Assembly: GCA_005408345.1 (NCBI GenBank)
Contig: SEMN01000088.1
Location: forward strand, 992,001 to 1,056,000
DNA from: Macquaria australasica
Taxonomy: Eukaryota > Chordata > Actinopteri > Centrarchiformes > Percichthyidae
Reading direction: 5' to 3'
Length of the DNA: 64,000 nucleotides
Shown: piece after piece, positions 12,723 through 23,210 of the stretch
Position numbering within the stretch: the stretch's first letter is position 1
Layout: each line of letters begins with the position of its first letter
Position numbers and translations under genes: made by a program
Notes under the pieces: generated by a model
Database searches by the model: none
What the model saw: the letters and a program-made list of their open reading frames with translations, nothing else
Told to the model about the DNA's origin: nothing

Positions 12723-12833
12723 CATGATGGTAGTAACTACAACAGTGCGGTTCTCCATGCCAGAAGTGTCATTTGGAAGCAGTGGAGAGTCCTGGATCAG
12801 CACCAGTTTGTCTGCATCGTTCCAGTAGCCGAT
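12723..12833 (-). CDS. gria4: GluA4-type AMPA receptor, coding exon 9 (ATD-LBD linker and start of S1)
   Basis: A 111-bp, phase 0-0 exon encoding 37 residues. It starts IGYWNDADKLVLIQD, runs through SPLLPNDTSGMENR and ends TVVVTTIM. The acceptor is CTGCAG|AT and the donor ATG|GTAAGA, matching U1 well. It carries two N-glycosylation sequons (NDT and NRT), both at positions known in GluA4. RTVVVTTIM opens the S1 half of the glutamate-binding clamshell. The linker before it is the most divergent part of the protein, as usual for the family. Twenty-five nucleotides into the downstream intron the transcript enters a (CA)n tract of about 48 nt, a possible splicing-regulatory feature. Confidence 0.95.
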
Positions 12834-13385
12834 CTGCAGGGAAAACAAAATGTGAGACTGTGTGTGTGTTCATGTGCACGTGCTAATATACTGTACATTA
12901 TTAATAATTAATAGAGAAATGGTCCAACAATTGTGAATGTGTTGTGTATATGTGATCATGAGCAGCAAAGGCCTGCAATAATTAGACATTCTGGAGGGAA
13001 TGGGGTGGAAAAAAAGGCAAGTTACATTATATTCATCTTTCACATCACATGAATAAACCATAAGTAAAGTTTGTGTTGTGATAAAAAAGCATTTTTTTTG
13101 TTTTGTCTAAATAAAGACAAAATATTTTGTTTGCGACCAGGCTGCCTGATCAACACTGTGGGATATATGAAGGCCATGATAACCAGTCATGACTCTAATA
13201 TAACATTTTGATCAGACGTGTGCCTGAATACAGATGAAGTGAAAGAAAAGAGTAATAACTCCTGGCCATTACTAAAAAGAGTTTACATGTTTAAGCTGCT
13301 GAAGAATATAGTTTCAAACAATATGAGGATAATTAGGACTTTAGGGGCACTCCATCTGTGTTTTCCAGAATAACCTCAAAGGGTT

Positions 13386-13538
13386 CACTTACTAGCTTTT
13401 TCTGAGCGTTCAACTGCATCTCACTGTCTTTGTGCAACCTCAGCTGGCTCAGGTGTCAGCATGTGATCAAAGCAAGCTCCATTTGCTGATGAAGACCATG
13501 CGATGCGGTCGAAAGCTTACAAAAATCTAGTGAGTGGA
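13386..13538. mobile_element. Foldback element, copy 1
   Basis: The left arm starts CACTTACTAGCTTTTTCTGA and the right arm, reverse-complemented, CACTCACTAGATTTTTGTAA. They agree at about 30 of 39 positions across a 153-bp unit. The right arm (motif GAAGACCATGCGATGCGG and CGAAAGCTT) recurs at 13960-14056 and inverted at 29613-29690, which makes this a small dispersed non-coding inverted-repeat family. Confidence 0.5.
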
Positions 13539-13959
13539 CGTTTGAGATTATGCTGTTCCTGAAAAGTTAAAGCTGTAATACTTTGATAGAATAAAGTTGT
13601 AAAGCCATCATATTAGTAGAATAAGTAATACTTTCAGAACACAGTTGTAATGCTATGAGGAAATATGTCATAATATTTTGGCAAAAAAGTCTTAATATAT
13701 TGAGTATAATGAGAATAATCAAATATGCCAGAGTAGTTAAGTAGTAAGTTTAAGTGTCAAAATGGGTGGTTACTATTTTAGGATTAGGCTTGATCACCGC
13801 CAATGTTTTTTTTATTTTACCCCCACCTAAAATTATGACTTTATTATTAATATTCTTTTTTCTCAAAATCTCTGGTGTTTTTTCCCCCAGAGTGGCCATA
13901 ATCATAGTTTTTAAATAGTAATAAATTTAAATAAATTTAAAATAATCTTGACTCAAGGT

Positions 13960-14056
13960 CTATTTAATAGCTTCTCTAGAGCGTTTAACGTCATCTTGCC
14001 ACCACTGATGAACACCATGAGATGCGGTTGAAAGCTCTGGATGCAGCAAGTAAGTA
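13960..14056. mobile_element. Foldback element, copy 2 (shorter)
   Basis: A diverged and internally shortened relative of 13386-13538. The left arm has AATAGCTTCTCTAGAGCG and GTTTAACG; the right arm has GAACACCATGAGATGCGGTT and GAAAGCTCT. Arms are inverted relative to each other and separated by only about 15 bp. Confidence 0.45.
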
Positions 14057-14734
14057 GATTCAAGATTATTTTGTCAAACTACTATTTCCAAAGCCAAAAA
14101 TGAACTTTCATGCTCAAACTCTTTAGTAATATTTAAAGATTAATTCACAGTTTAGTCAATAAAATTATATCACTTATATAAGTCAAAGTATCATCATATC
14201 ATGCTGTAATTCCACTTAAAGACACTTAGTGGTATTATTGAATTACTGCCCAGCCTCAGCTGAAACACCTTCATGCATCAATGTTGTGCTGCTTCTTTTT
14301 GTCAAAAGCTATTTCATGTTCAGCTGACTTCACGGTCGTCTTCCAGAAGTCCTTCAGGGTCGAACTGACCGACTGGAACTGACAGACATGATATGTTGTG
14401 GTCACAATATTAGCATCTTCTGCCTCAGGAACGTCGAGAGGAGGTGAATGGCACTGGTTAGCCGATATGTGATTCTTAATAAAAAGCCAATATCTGCAAA
14501 CCAATATTGTGTCAAACTGATGTATTGATCTCATAATAGACAACAGCTTTGACGGCAACCATAAGCAGCTATAAGTTAGCGAGAGTGGAGGCGCTGAGCG
14601 AGCCAGCTGGCTGTTAGTTGGCTGCTGCTGGTGAGAAGCCAGAGGGAACGAAGAGCCGTGATTGGCTGATACCTCCTGTGTGCTGGGGCATCAGGATGAT
14701 TGAGGAACATGGAAAATGTAAGAGAGAGGCTGTG

Positions 14735-14756
14735 ACACACACACACACACACACAC
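14735..14756. repeat. (AC)n microsatellite
   Basis: Eleven AC units. Confidence 0.9.
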
Positions 14757-14842
14757 CCCGTGTCCTGACAGGACCCTCGCTGTGCGCAGCACGACAGGCC
14801 AAAGCAGCTCTTGATTGATGGGAACTCCTCTCTGCTTCCTGA

Positions 14843-14869
14843 CCCTCCTCCTCCTCCTCCTCCTCCTCC
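14843..14869. repeat. (CCT)n trinucleotide repeat
   Basis: About nine CCT units in a wider pyrimidine-rich stretch. It creates spurious poly-Pro and poly-Arg ORFs. Confidence 0.9.
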
Positions 14870-15221
14870 CCTCCACCTTGATTGCTCTCTATTTCATTTC
14901 ATCCTCTCGCCATCACTCAAGTGCTCTCTCCCTCTCTTTTCCCCATTCTCCCTGAATTTCCTCTACAGACATCCATCCTCTCATACCAGAAGCAGAGATG
15001 TTGGCAGAGGCTGAAGTTGTTTTTACAACCTGCTTATCATACTAGAAAACGCCACACTGTGTTGCCCCAGCCTCCAGACACTTTACATGACAGCAGTGTG
15101 CACATATCTCTGACTATATAGAGGATATATCACGTATGCTAAAATATACAGTATTACAGACTTGACTTGAACAAATATACATCCATAACATAAATGAAAG
15201 CAGTGTGGTGTGATGTTTTAC

Positions 15222-15326
15222 CCGTCTGGGTCCATTATTCTTCAGTTCAAACACGTCCATAGTGTAGTTGACCCTGCGGCCATAGTGGTCAAACTGGACA
15301 TTACCTGTTAATCCCTGCAACCGGAC
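15222..15326 (-). CDS. gria4: GluA4-type AMPA receptor, coding exon 8 (end of amino-terminal domain)
   Basis: A 105-bp, phase 0-0 exon encoding 35 residues: VRLQGLTGNVQFDHYGRR, then VNYTMDVFELKNNGPRR. The acceptor is GTGCAG|GT and the donor CGG|GTAAAA. GLTGNVQFD and GRRVNYTMDVFELK are near-invariant in AMPA subunits; NYT is a conserved glycosylation sequon. The final residues NNGPRR replace STGPRK of mammalian GluA4. The segment ends the ATD and leads towards the ATD-LBD linker. Confidence 0.95.
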
Positions 15327-16173
15327 CTGCACACAGAGGAGGACGTAGAAATACTTACACACACTGATATTACAGCAGCAAACAGTATTCATTTACTCCA
15401 CAGAAAGGTTGAAGGAAAAACTACAGCATACCAGGGTTCATTTAGGTCAGATTTGTAATAAACCAGCTTTTTTACAAGGTGTTTTACAGTGAAAAAAGTA
15501 AATCAAGACAAGTAAAAGGAAAACAAGTAAGCATGTTTTGACAGTATGATATTTAAAGGTGGGAAAACAGGTCAAATATGCAAATGCAATACTAGATTTT
15601 AAAATCTTGAACAGCTTTGCTCCTTCCATTTTGATTGAATTTGTGAAGAAAACTATAAGAAGGTAAGGGTAAGTTCATGAAATACAACATGAAATACACT
15701 TGCAACTACAGTGATTGTGTGTTGGGCTCTAAGCGTTGCCAAAACAAGTTTGACCTAAACTCAATACTGTACCTGAACGCATCCTGTGTAGACACAGACG
15801 CAGGATCGAAGCTGCTGCTAACGTTCTGCTTTCGCTATGCGGGCTGTGTAGACATTGTGTAAAGCTCACTACTTAGTACGATATATCTCGCTTATTTAAC
15901 AGAAAACTAAAATTGACAATTTGTGGTTTTAGGGGAAGTTACGTCCTATATTTCTTGATAAAGCGTGGGAAGAAAAATGATTCACCTCCATGGTTGTTTT
16001 GGTTCTTTGGAGTAGTAGAAGAAAAGGTTTTGCAAGTAAAGGAAAAGGAAGGAAGTCTTCAGTGTTTGTTTCTCAAATCAGAAGATCAGAGGTTAGATCA
16101 GTGTCTGATGTCTTATCCTTTTAGCAGTCTGTAGGAAATTAGCATACACCCTGCATCTCTCTTTCATTCCCAC
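15327..16173 (-). other. gria4: gria4 intron 7 (exon 7 to exon 8)
   Basis: An 847-bp intron with donor GTGGGAAT and acceptor TGTGTGCAG. It shows unique-looking AT-rich sequence with no recognisable element. Confidence 0.85.
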
Positions 16174-16341
16174 CTGTTTGAGAGTGCGCTCCATGTCGAT
16201 GCCCTGGTTCCACGGGGCGGCGGGGTTGGCGAGACAGTCGCCGGCATTCCCCCGCCTTGAAATGTCCACCTTCTGCCTGCGCAGGTTCCTGAAGGCCTCA
16301 GCCATCACCATCACCCCGTCGTATGTCAGCGCTGAGGTGTA
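16174..16341 (-). CDS. gria4: GluA4-type AMPA receptor, coding exon 7 (amino-terminal domain)
   Basis: A 168-bp, phase 0-0 exon encoding 56 residues from YTSALTYDGVMVMAEAFR to DMERTLKQ. The acceptor is TCCCAG|TA and the donor CAG|GTGGGA. It carries DISRRGNAGDCLANPAAPW, among the most conserved blocks of GluA ATDs. The Cys in GDC is the expected disulphide partner of the Cys at the start of the exon at 35346-35585. The tryptophan is followed by NQGIDME where mammalian GluA4 has GQGIDME. No stop or indel is present. The following intron is only 847 bp, the shortest in the window. Confidence 0.95.
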
Positions 16342-17089
16342 CTGGGAGACGAGAGGAAGTGATCAGAGATACAGACGTCACTGTATGTGGGCACAGTTGG
16401 GTTATGTGCAGGTTTCTTTAGCTAAAAAAGCAACTTAAAATCACATGAAAAAACTGCAGTAAGAATTATGGTTCAACTCTGGCCTATTAGATTTATTAAA
16501 AGGGAATAAAGAGCCAGTGTGGAAGGGGCATGTGATTTGTAAATTACAGTCTTTGTAACCTGGAGGCCACCCTGCTGTTCTGTCTGTTTTGGGTATATAC
16601 AGTGCTGGAGGACACACACCGGAAAAAGTTATGAGGCCAATTAAATGCTGATTTAGCTGGACAGGCAAAATGTTCTGCAATATCTGCCGGTCAGGTCTCT
16701 TTAAAAACAATCTGCTAAGGCTGCCTCTGAGAACCCGCTGGGTTTCTGCAGGGCCAAGCAGTACGTCGTAACGGCCTGGCTGTTGCAAAGAGACAGCAGT
16801 TTTACTCTGCTCATTATTTTCTGAAAATGGAAAGGCGGAGAGGGAGAGTAGGGAAGAGCATATTCCCCACAGTGTAAGCCTCCCAGTTTTCCCTAATCTA
16901 TCTTTGACCTGAAGACTCTGCCCTGCCTCTGATTATTTGCGTCTACAGAAATCACTCTCTCCGTCATAAGCCATACATTTCCCTAAAACTCACCTCTGGC
17001 GCGGCAGAAAACTAATTGAGTGAATGACGAAAAGGCAGCAAGATGGAGAGTGAGCGGGGGAAAAGAAAGGGAAAAGGCGAGTGTTTTTT

Positions 17090-17220
17090 ACCCAGCCGGG
17101 TAGCAGTCTGGCATTAATTATCCCGGCTAGCAGGAGTTCATTAACTTCGCCTCCGGCCGGGGGTGACTCCTATTCATTAGCCCACTGCTCACTGTGACAT
17201 TATGGCTCTCTATGGAGACT
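17090..17220. promoter_or_regulatory. Candidate intronic regulatory block (ATTA-rich, unique)
   Basis: Apparently non-repetitive sequence with several homeodomain-type cores in 130 bp (GCATTAATTATCC, TTCATTAACTT, TTCATTAGCC, ACATTATGG) next to GC-rich spacers such as CCTCCGGCCGGGGG. This composition differs from the surrounding AT-rich intron and resembles what one sees in conserved enhancers, but conservation cannot be tested here. Confidence 0.25.
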
Positions 17221-18395
17221 GCTGCACTCTATCCGCCTGTTACTCTTTGACAAGCTGCCCAAAGTAACACACAGATATACACACAAACAATCGAGATGCA
17301 GGATAAACAGTTAGGACCATCTTCATGCTCTCAGCTCAAAGCTGCCATGGACATGAACATGGGCAGGGGGAAATGAGGGGCGGTGTTGGATTAATTCTTT
17401 CCATGGAGCTTCGTAACAGTGTCGGTCAAATGACATAAGCCAGACTTAAACAAAAAAAAAAGTGTGTGTTTTTTAGCTGCTAACACCTTCATACACATTG
17501 TATACGCAGAATTCTAGCAAAAGTAAAACTTGTCAGTAAGGTAGAAAGTAGCCTGATAATCCGACTGAATCGCCATTTGCTTTCACTTCATTATTCAGCC
17601 TGACATCGTGTTCATGTTAGCCAGTTTTCTTAGATCTGCATATTGAAGAAATACGTGGATAGTTATTTGTTCTTTAAGTCGACTTACAACAACCTGTACA
17701 GCTGCGTCAGTCTCATTCACACTTGTTGCCATTTTTGTGGCTCTTTTTTTTGTTGCTCTGTTTCCTAAATATAGCTAGGTAGCTAGCTAGCCATGTGGCA
17801 AGTTGACGTCCACATTCTTAATCCCATCTACAAAGCTCTGATTGGTTGATTGTTTCACCAACCAGGAAAACAACCCTGGTTGATGAGCACAGCACCAGAC
17901 CAAATCGCTGGGCGATGATTCAGAGGTCTGGAACAAGGCTGGATAAAGGTTAAACTTCTCTCCTGGTTTGGAAATGAAATCAGTGTTATAAAGCTGATCC
18001 TAGTCCAATTGATGATGCCGAAGATTTAAATGTAGTTGGACCTGGTTGGGCTAAAAATGTGTATCCCCCCAACTGATGAAAACAGCTAGCTGAGCACAAT
18101 GCCTTTCAAATAGGGAGTGGCTACAACTGCTGCTTCTACTTTTGCCAGTGTTAGCATGAAGGCGCTCAAAGTGTTTGAGATGATTTCGGTTAAACGGAAG
18201 GTTTTTAGAAAGCTTAAAGGCTCACATTCTCTGCCCCAATCAATTGCCAAAATCAGTGTTTCTCTGATTTCTACAATGGAGGTGTTGAGTATCATGACCA
18301 ACAGTCATAATCAACAACAATATACACCAGAATTTTCCTTTTAGGGATTTTTTCCCCATTTTTAGGGAAGATTAAACTCTTAAAAAACAATTTAA

Positions 18396-19021
18396 ACCTG
18401 GTGTTATCGTGCAATCAGCAGGTGTAAATGCACACAATCCACCCAACATGTTGAAAGGTCACATACCTCGGCCTCTTGCTGCTATTTCAAGCTTCTCATC
18501 AAAAAGCTACAGATGACCCCTTCCTTGACAAAGGAAAAATAAGTACATCCATACAGCAGCATGGTTTTGGGAGAGAATCGAGAGACCGCCATGATGTGCA
18601 AGATGAGGGTCTCGCGTCTGACAAGAATTTGAGCTCGCACTTGTGCTAACGAGCTTCTTAAATGGCTCTGATTACCTACTTATAGCATAAGAAGCTTCAG
18701 CCTACTGAGCAAAGTTACAGAAAAGCAGCCTACAGATGCCTTCAGCTGTCTTCGTCAGTCACGTGACCCTCGCCTTACACGTTGTAGCGGTCCCTCAAGA
18801 GTATCCCACATCACTTTCCTTGACCTGGGAAGCCCTTGATGTTTACTGACAAGTCCACCAGCTCCATCTACCTAATCTGCATACTGAGATCTGATCACAA
18901 TGAGGGCAGAAACGATACAACAAGAATGCTTATTAACACTAGGTGTAAATGCAAAGATCCTTGATCAGAGGTCACTGTCAAGGTAACATTTGCAGATAAA
19001 GATCACATGTTAATACCAGGT
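18396..19021. mobile_element. Non-autonomous inverted-repeat element (~0.63 kb)
   Basis: The left terminus ACCTGGTGTTATCGTG and the reverse complement of the right terminus, ACCTGGTATTAACATG, match at 16 of 21 positions when extended. A GGTGTAAATGC motif recurs near both ends. No transposase-coding sequence is present. This looks like a MITE of a type common in fish; the superfamily is not determined. Confidence 0.45.
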
Positions 19022-19350
19022 GGAAATGGGGTAGAGTAGCTCCACGACTCTCCCTAGTCACGTCAGAGCCTGCTGTCATACATAAATACACACATACAGG
19101 AATCTCTCATTAGTTCACTACCTGCAGATTCCTGGAACATTTAAACCACAAGGCATTAGGCCACATTTGTCTCTGCAAAGTGAGTAAACATGCCAGAAGA
19201 AGGCCCAACTCACCGGTAGTGTTAATGTATTAGAAGAAAGAAGGGCTGACTGTGACTCAGGCTGTGGACAAACTTAATGGGGAGCAGAGTAATTTAGTCT
19301 GAGTGGATTTCCAGGAGAGAGGGCAATTTTTCAAGAAGTAGAATGGGGAT

Positions 19351-19352
<2 letters not shown>

Positions 19353-19395
<43 letters not shown>
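19353..19395. repeat. (AC)n microsatellite
   Basis: About 21 AC units. Confidence 0.95.
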
Positions 19396-19397
<2 letters not shown>

Positions 19398-19466
19398 ATC
19401 ATGTGATATCACCCCGTGGTGTAAACTTTTAATTTGAACTTCCCCAACCTATCAGACACACATACT

Positions 19467-19467
<1 letters not shown>

Positions 19468-19494
<27 letters not shown>
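19468..19494. repeat. (AC)n microsatellite
   Basis: About 13 AC units, 72 bp after the preceding AC tract. Confidence 0.95.
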
Positions 19495-19497
<3 letters not shown>

Positions 19498-19986
19498 TTG
19501 ACACACCGCTTCCACTCCACTGCATCTGGTTTTTAAAATAGAAATCTTTGTTGGGCACAGATTTGCTGCATCTTATCTGTTCTTACTTGTGTTATCTTTC
19601 TTTGCTGTATCTGCTATTTTTTCGCTGTTGCAACAACCCAGTTGCCCTGCAGGAATCATTAAAGGACCGTGGTTTTGCATGTTTTAGCCCGTTGACTACA
19701 AATAGCATGCTATTTACATGACTGCCCTGAAAGCTCACATCTGAGGTTTGAGATTTGGCTTCTGTACACCAACTTTTTTGATGCAAGAAGGAACTAAATT
19801 CACATAATCCTTTGTAATTTTTTTTGGATTTGATTTTGTGACACATCTTGCCAATGTCTCTGAATCCACCACCACCAACGAGTTTTCAGAAGGCTCCCTG
19901 TGTCACGGCTACAGAACCAAATCACAAAAAGATAAACGTTGTGTTGCACTGCTGATCTGATTTCTTCTGATTGTGACATTACATAC

Positions 19987-20145
19987 CTTGGGCGGGGCGT
20001 CCGAGCCTGGGTACTCCCTCTGATCCAGCTTGTTCCAGCGCTGCATCAGCTTGATGACCATGGGGTTGCTGAAGTCGACCAGCTGGAAGCCGGTCACGTT
20101 AGCTCCACCGTGCATGAATCGCTCCAGGTTGATGTCCTTAAAACC
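19987..20145 (-). CDS. gria4: GluA4-type AMPA receptor, coding exon 6 (amino-terminal domain)
   Basis: A 159-bp, phase 0-0 exon encoding 53 residues that begin GFKDINLERFMHGGANVTGF and end DQREYPGSDAPPK. The acceptor is CTCAAG|GG and the donor AAG|GTATGT. GGANVTGFQLVDF is diagnostic of the AMPA receptor ATD, and the Asn in ANVTG is a conserved N-glycosylation sequon. The serine commonly seen after FKDI is Asn here, and FNTPMV is FSNPMV. The segment covers the cleft-forming part of the LIVBP fold, which in AMPA receptors does not bind glutamate but mediates oligomerisation and trans-synaptic contacts (family knowledge). Confidence 0.95.
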
Positions 20146-21232
20146 CTTGAGGAGCAACAAGGGGAAAGGGCGGTCATGGGCTGAGTCCAGAAAGAAACAA
20201 GTAAATGACAGCAACAATAAAATCAAAAAAAGTATTGATGATTTGATTTGGTTACATTATTAGCCAAGGTACTCATAGCTGGCTAGATTTAATTACTCTA
20301 TAATTAATGAGGTGAATAAGAGCACGTTTAAATTGGGTCTAAATGCGCTTTAGCACTGATCCAGGACCATCATACTACATATCATGTTCCTCTACTGAAA
20401 AGTATAGGTGCACATTAAGTCCACCTTAATACAACACCCACATGCCCACATGTACACTGGAAGAAATCCCTTTAACGTGATTCCAACAGAGATGGGGGAC
20501 AAAGTCCACAGTCCTCATTTTGTGTGAAAATGCATTGAGCCCAAGGTAATATGAGGCTTCAGCAATCTCAGTTAGTCAAATCAAGTAAATATCTTCCGAC
20601 ATTAGAGTCTTTTTGTGAAACTTCTGCTTTTTGGTCCAGTATCAGTTAATCTTGCTAATGCCAGGGTTCGTACAGCTTTTTAAGAGTAAAATTCCAGCAC
20701 TTTTCAAGCACTTTCAAGGTAGCTAAACCAAAAATTTCCAGACTCTCAAAGCCTTCATCATCACATCTAAATTGTAACTATAAATGCCAGGACACAACAA
20801 ACTAATATGACGACGAGATCGTTTCATTTCAAATATCAAAAGATGTTTGGTTTACATGAGTGATTGTGTCGATGATGAAACACCAGATTATGTTGAAAAT
20901 CAAGCATTTTTCAAGGAGTATATTCCAATTCAAGCATATTCCTAATCTTGAAAACATAACGGTTAAAATTAAGCATTTTCCAAACTTTTGTACGAACCCT
21001 GTAATGCATGTGTTCAAAATGTGCATCCATATTTTATCTGCTATAGCATCTGCTCCTATAGCCAGCCCTTTAAAGACACAGTCTATACATCAATGGACTG
21101 AAACAACAGGGAGGTGGTAGAAAGCAGATATGAGAAAGCAAGAGAGAGAGATGAAGTAAAGACGACATAATGAGAAGAAAGAAAGAAGCAAACAAACAAA
21201 GAAGGAAACCATCAGAAGTCATTTCCCCTCAC
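20146..21232 (-). other. gria4: gria4 intron 5 (exon 5 to exon 6)
   Basis: A 1.09-kb intron with donor GTGAGGGG and acceptor CTCCTCAAG. About a third of it is the hAT-like element at 20662-21001. Confidence 0.85.
20662..21001. mobile_element. hAT-like MITE with intact target duplication
   Basis: A 340-bp element with a perfect 13-bp terminal inverted repeat, CAGGGTTCGTACA at the left and its complement at the right. It is flanked on both sides by the directly repeated TAATGC (20656-20661 and 21002-21007). CAGGG-type ends fit the hAT superfamily; the expected duplication there is 8 bp, so only six matching bases is slightly short. The interior is AT-rich, with repeated AAGCATTTTTC-like motifs, and non-coding. 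Confidence 0.75.
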
Positions 21233-21286
21233 CAGGTTGGCCATGATGTAATGGTAACCTTTGACATGTTTCCCAACGCTGACAAT
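21233..21286 (-). CDS. gria4: GluA4-type AMPA receptor, coding exon 5 (54-bp micro-exon)
   Basis: A 54-bp exon encoding exactly 18 residues, IVSVGKHVKGYHYIMANL. It is flanked by TCGCAG on the acceptor side and GTGAGG on the donor side, and both boundaries are phase 0. A 54-bp exon with this sequence is a hallmark of GRIA genes. Most AMPA subunits read YHYIIANL; here the second Ile is Met, a conservative change. It is too short to be found by ORF length alone and was located by reading between the neighbouring exons. An (AC)n tract at 21533-21567 lies about 250 nt upstream in transcript direction, where it is transcribed as (UG)n. Confidence 0.95.
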
Positions 21287-21531
21287 CTGCGAGGAGGCGG
21301 AGCAGAGCTCAACGTTAATCTGACTGGATTACAGGATATCATACGTTAATTACATTAAACGATGCGTGTGACAGGCGAGTGTGTGTGTCTTGACACAGTG
21401 GGACAGTCAGGTTTAATCCACAGAAGATCGGACGTCCAAACAAATGATCAGGCAGTCATGTCATTATCTCACGGAGGAAGTAAACACTTCACGCTTTCAC
21501 AGACATGACAATGCTTCTCGACACTCTTACA

Positions 21532-21532
<1 letters not shown>

Positions 21533-21567
<35 letters not shown>
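21533..21567. repeat. (AC)n microsatellite upstream of exon 5
   Basis: About 17 units; transcribed as (UG)n about 250 nt before the 54-bp exon. Confidence 0.95.
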
Positions 21568-21570
<3 letters not shown>

Positions 21571-22760
21571 TACAACCACAGAGCTGCATCTTGGTGATAA
21601 AAACTGATTTTGAAAGCTGACATCTGCAGGGAAAATCCCACTGGACATCCACTTAATAAGGGAGTGAATTAAGCTGAAAAGAATGCTTTGAATCTCTAAG
21701 AAAAGCTTGGATTGAGATCAATTCCCCAACAGCTTCACTGCTGTCAAGACATGAGTATCAGGTGGTAAAACTCAGCTCACAGCTGCAATATGCAAGATTA
21801 AAATATAAAAATAAATTCATTATATCAATCTGAATCACAACATGCAGCTGTAGGAGAGATTAGCAACCAGTCCACACTACTGAGAGGTCGGAAATCAGTC
21901 ATATTAAAGGTTCTGTTCACCCAATCGTTTCATTGGGACTATTTCATCAGTTGAAAGTAGTTCCAATCAAAACTATTCACAGCGAGGTGTGTGGATTAGA
22001 CACAATATTTTTAATTCTGGTGCTTGATATAGGGTCTTGAAATTGAAATTGAAAATAAAAATATAAATTTGATAATAATCTTTAAAAGAGAAAGAAAAAT
22101 ACAAGGTGTCAAAAGTTACCTCAAAGGAAGGTATTTTCACAGTTGTTGATTAATTTTGATATTTATAATTTTATCCATGCATTTGGCATGTATGAACATT
22201 GACAATTCAAGTGCTGGTCTGATTATTACTGTGGTTGATTCTTTTGTGCATAAGAGATTATAATTAAGTGATACTTTACAGCGCTCTTTAAAAGACAAAA
22301 TAAAACACTCATACTGTATTTGACCTTGTGCTGCTGCAGCCTTTACGTTAATGTGATGACATTTCATTTAGACTTGTGCCATATTGAAAATGTTACAGTG
22401 CCTTTTGGTGACAACTTGCACCTTAATTTTAATTTTAATCCAATAGACTTCACTTGTTCATTTTGCAGCACTGGTACAGTTTGTACAACTTGCAAATTAG
22501 CTGCCAGCGAATTAAATTCACATCTGTAAATGAAACAGGTTTGCAGTCAGAGATTTCACGCTTTGACATTCAAAGTAACATCTGGTTGCTTATAAGCCTG
22601 GATACGTACTGACCGTGCCGTTAATAAGCAGCTAATGAGGCCCAATTATCAATTCAAATCCTTGTCCTGGATCAGGAGAATTTGGCAAGATGTAAATATG
22701 AACAGGGTGGCAGTTGGAATGAATACAGACTAAAATAGATGTTTATGTCTTTGGCAGTAA

Positions 22761-22917
22761 CTCTGACCACCGCTGCACAACAACAGTGTGTAACATATGC
22801 TTCTTGAATGTTAAATTAAATACATAATTTGAGGTTTAAATTGTTACTTTGTCTAATAGCAAAATCTTGCAATATAGAATTTAATTTTGTCACTCTGACC
22901 ACCGCTGCACAACAGTG
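22761..22917. repeat. Short direct duplication, 132 bp apart
   Basis: CTCTGACCACCGCTGCACAA, followed by CAGTG, occurs at 22761-22787 and again at 22893-22917, differing by one CAA unit. The 105 bp between is AT-rich. It could be a local duplication or the remains of direct ends of an insertion. Confidence 0.7.
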
Positions 22918-23009
22918 CATCATCCCAAAAGCTCTAAATATGACTGAATGAGTCCAACACGTCTAAAGTGAGACGTTCTGTGCACTGGCATCAAGCAAGG
23001 ATGGAGCAG

Positions 23010-23012
<3 letters not shown>

Positions 23013-23061
<49 letters not shown>
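23013..23061. repeat. Compound (CT)n(CA)n microsatellite
   Basis: About 17 CT units running directly into about seven CA units. Confidence 0.95.
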
Positions 23062-23174
23062 GCAAAGTAAATTGTTAGAACTATGACAGATGTCAGAGTG
23101 GAGATTTCCTGAATAATTGAACAATTACAGAGACACCAGTTGCCCCAGGGAAAGATGGAGGGATGAAGGAATGA

Positions 23175-23210
23175 AGAGGAAGAGGAGGAGGAGGAGGAGG
23201 AGGAGGAGGA
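23175..23210. repeat. (AGG)n trinucleotide repeat
   Basis: About 12 units of AGG/GGA, the cause of a spurious poly-Arg reading. Confidence 0.95.

Larger units (their letters stand above)
12834..15221 (-). other. gria4: gria4 intron 8 (exon 8 to exon 9)
   Basis: A 2.39-kb intron with donor GTAAAACA at 15221 and acceptor CCCTGCAG. It contains two short foldback elements (13386-13538 and 13960-14056), an AT-rich core, an (AC)n tract at 14735-14756 and a (CCT)n tract at 14843-14869. No further coding exon was seen. Confidence 0.85.
16342..19986 (-). other. gria4: gria4 intron 6 (exon 6 to exon 7)
   Basis: A 3.65-kb intron with donor GTATGTAA and acceptor TCTCCCAG. It contains a moderately GC-rich block rich in ATTA/TAAT motifs (17090-17220), a 0.63-kb inverted-repeat element (18396-19021) and two (AC)n tracts (19353-19395 and 19468-19494). 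The rest shows nothing nameable. Confidence 0.85.

Noticed and set aside
16441..16788. Minus-strand open frame of 115 codons beside exon 7
   Set aside because: It is intronic in the gria4 model, lacks similarity to the receptor and has no other family features.
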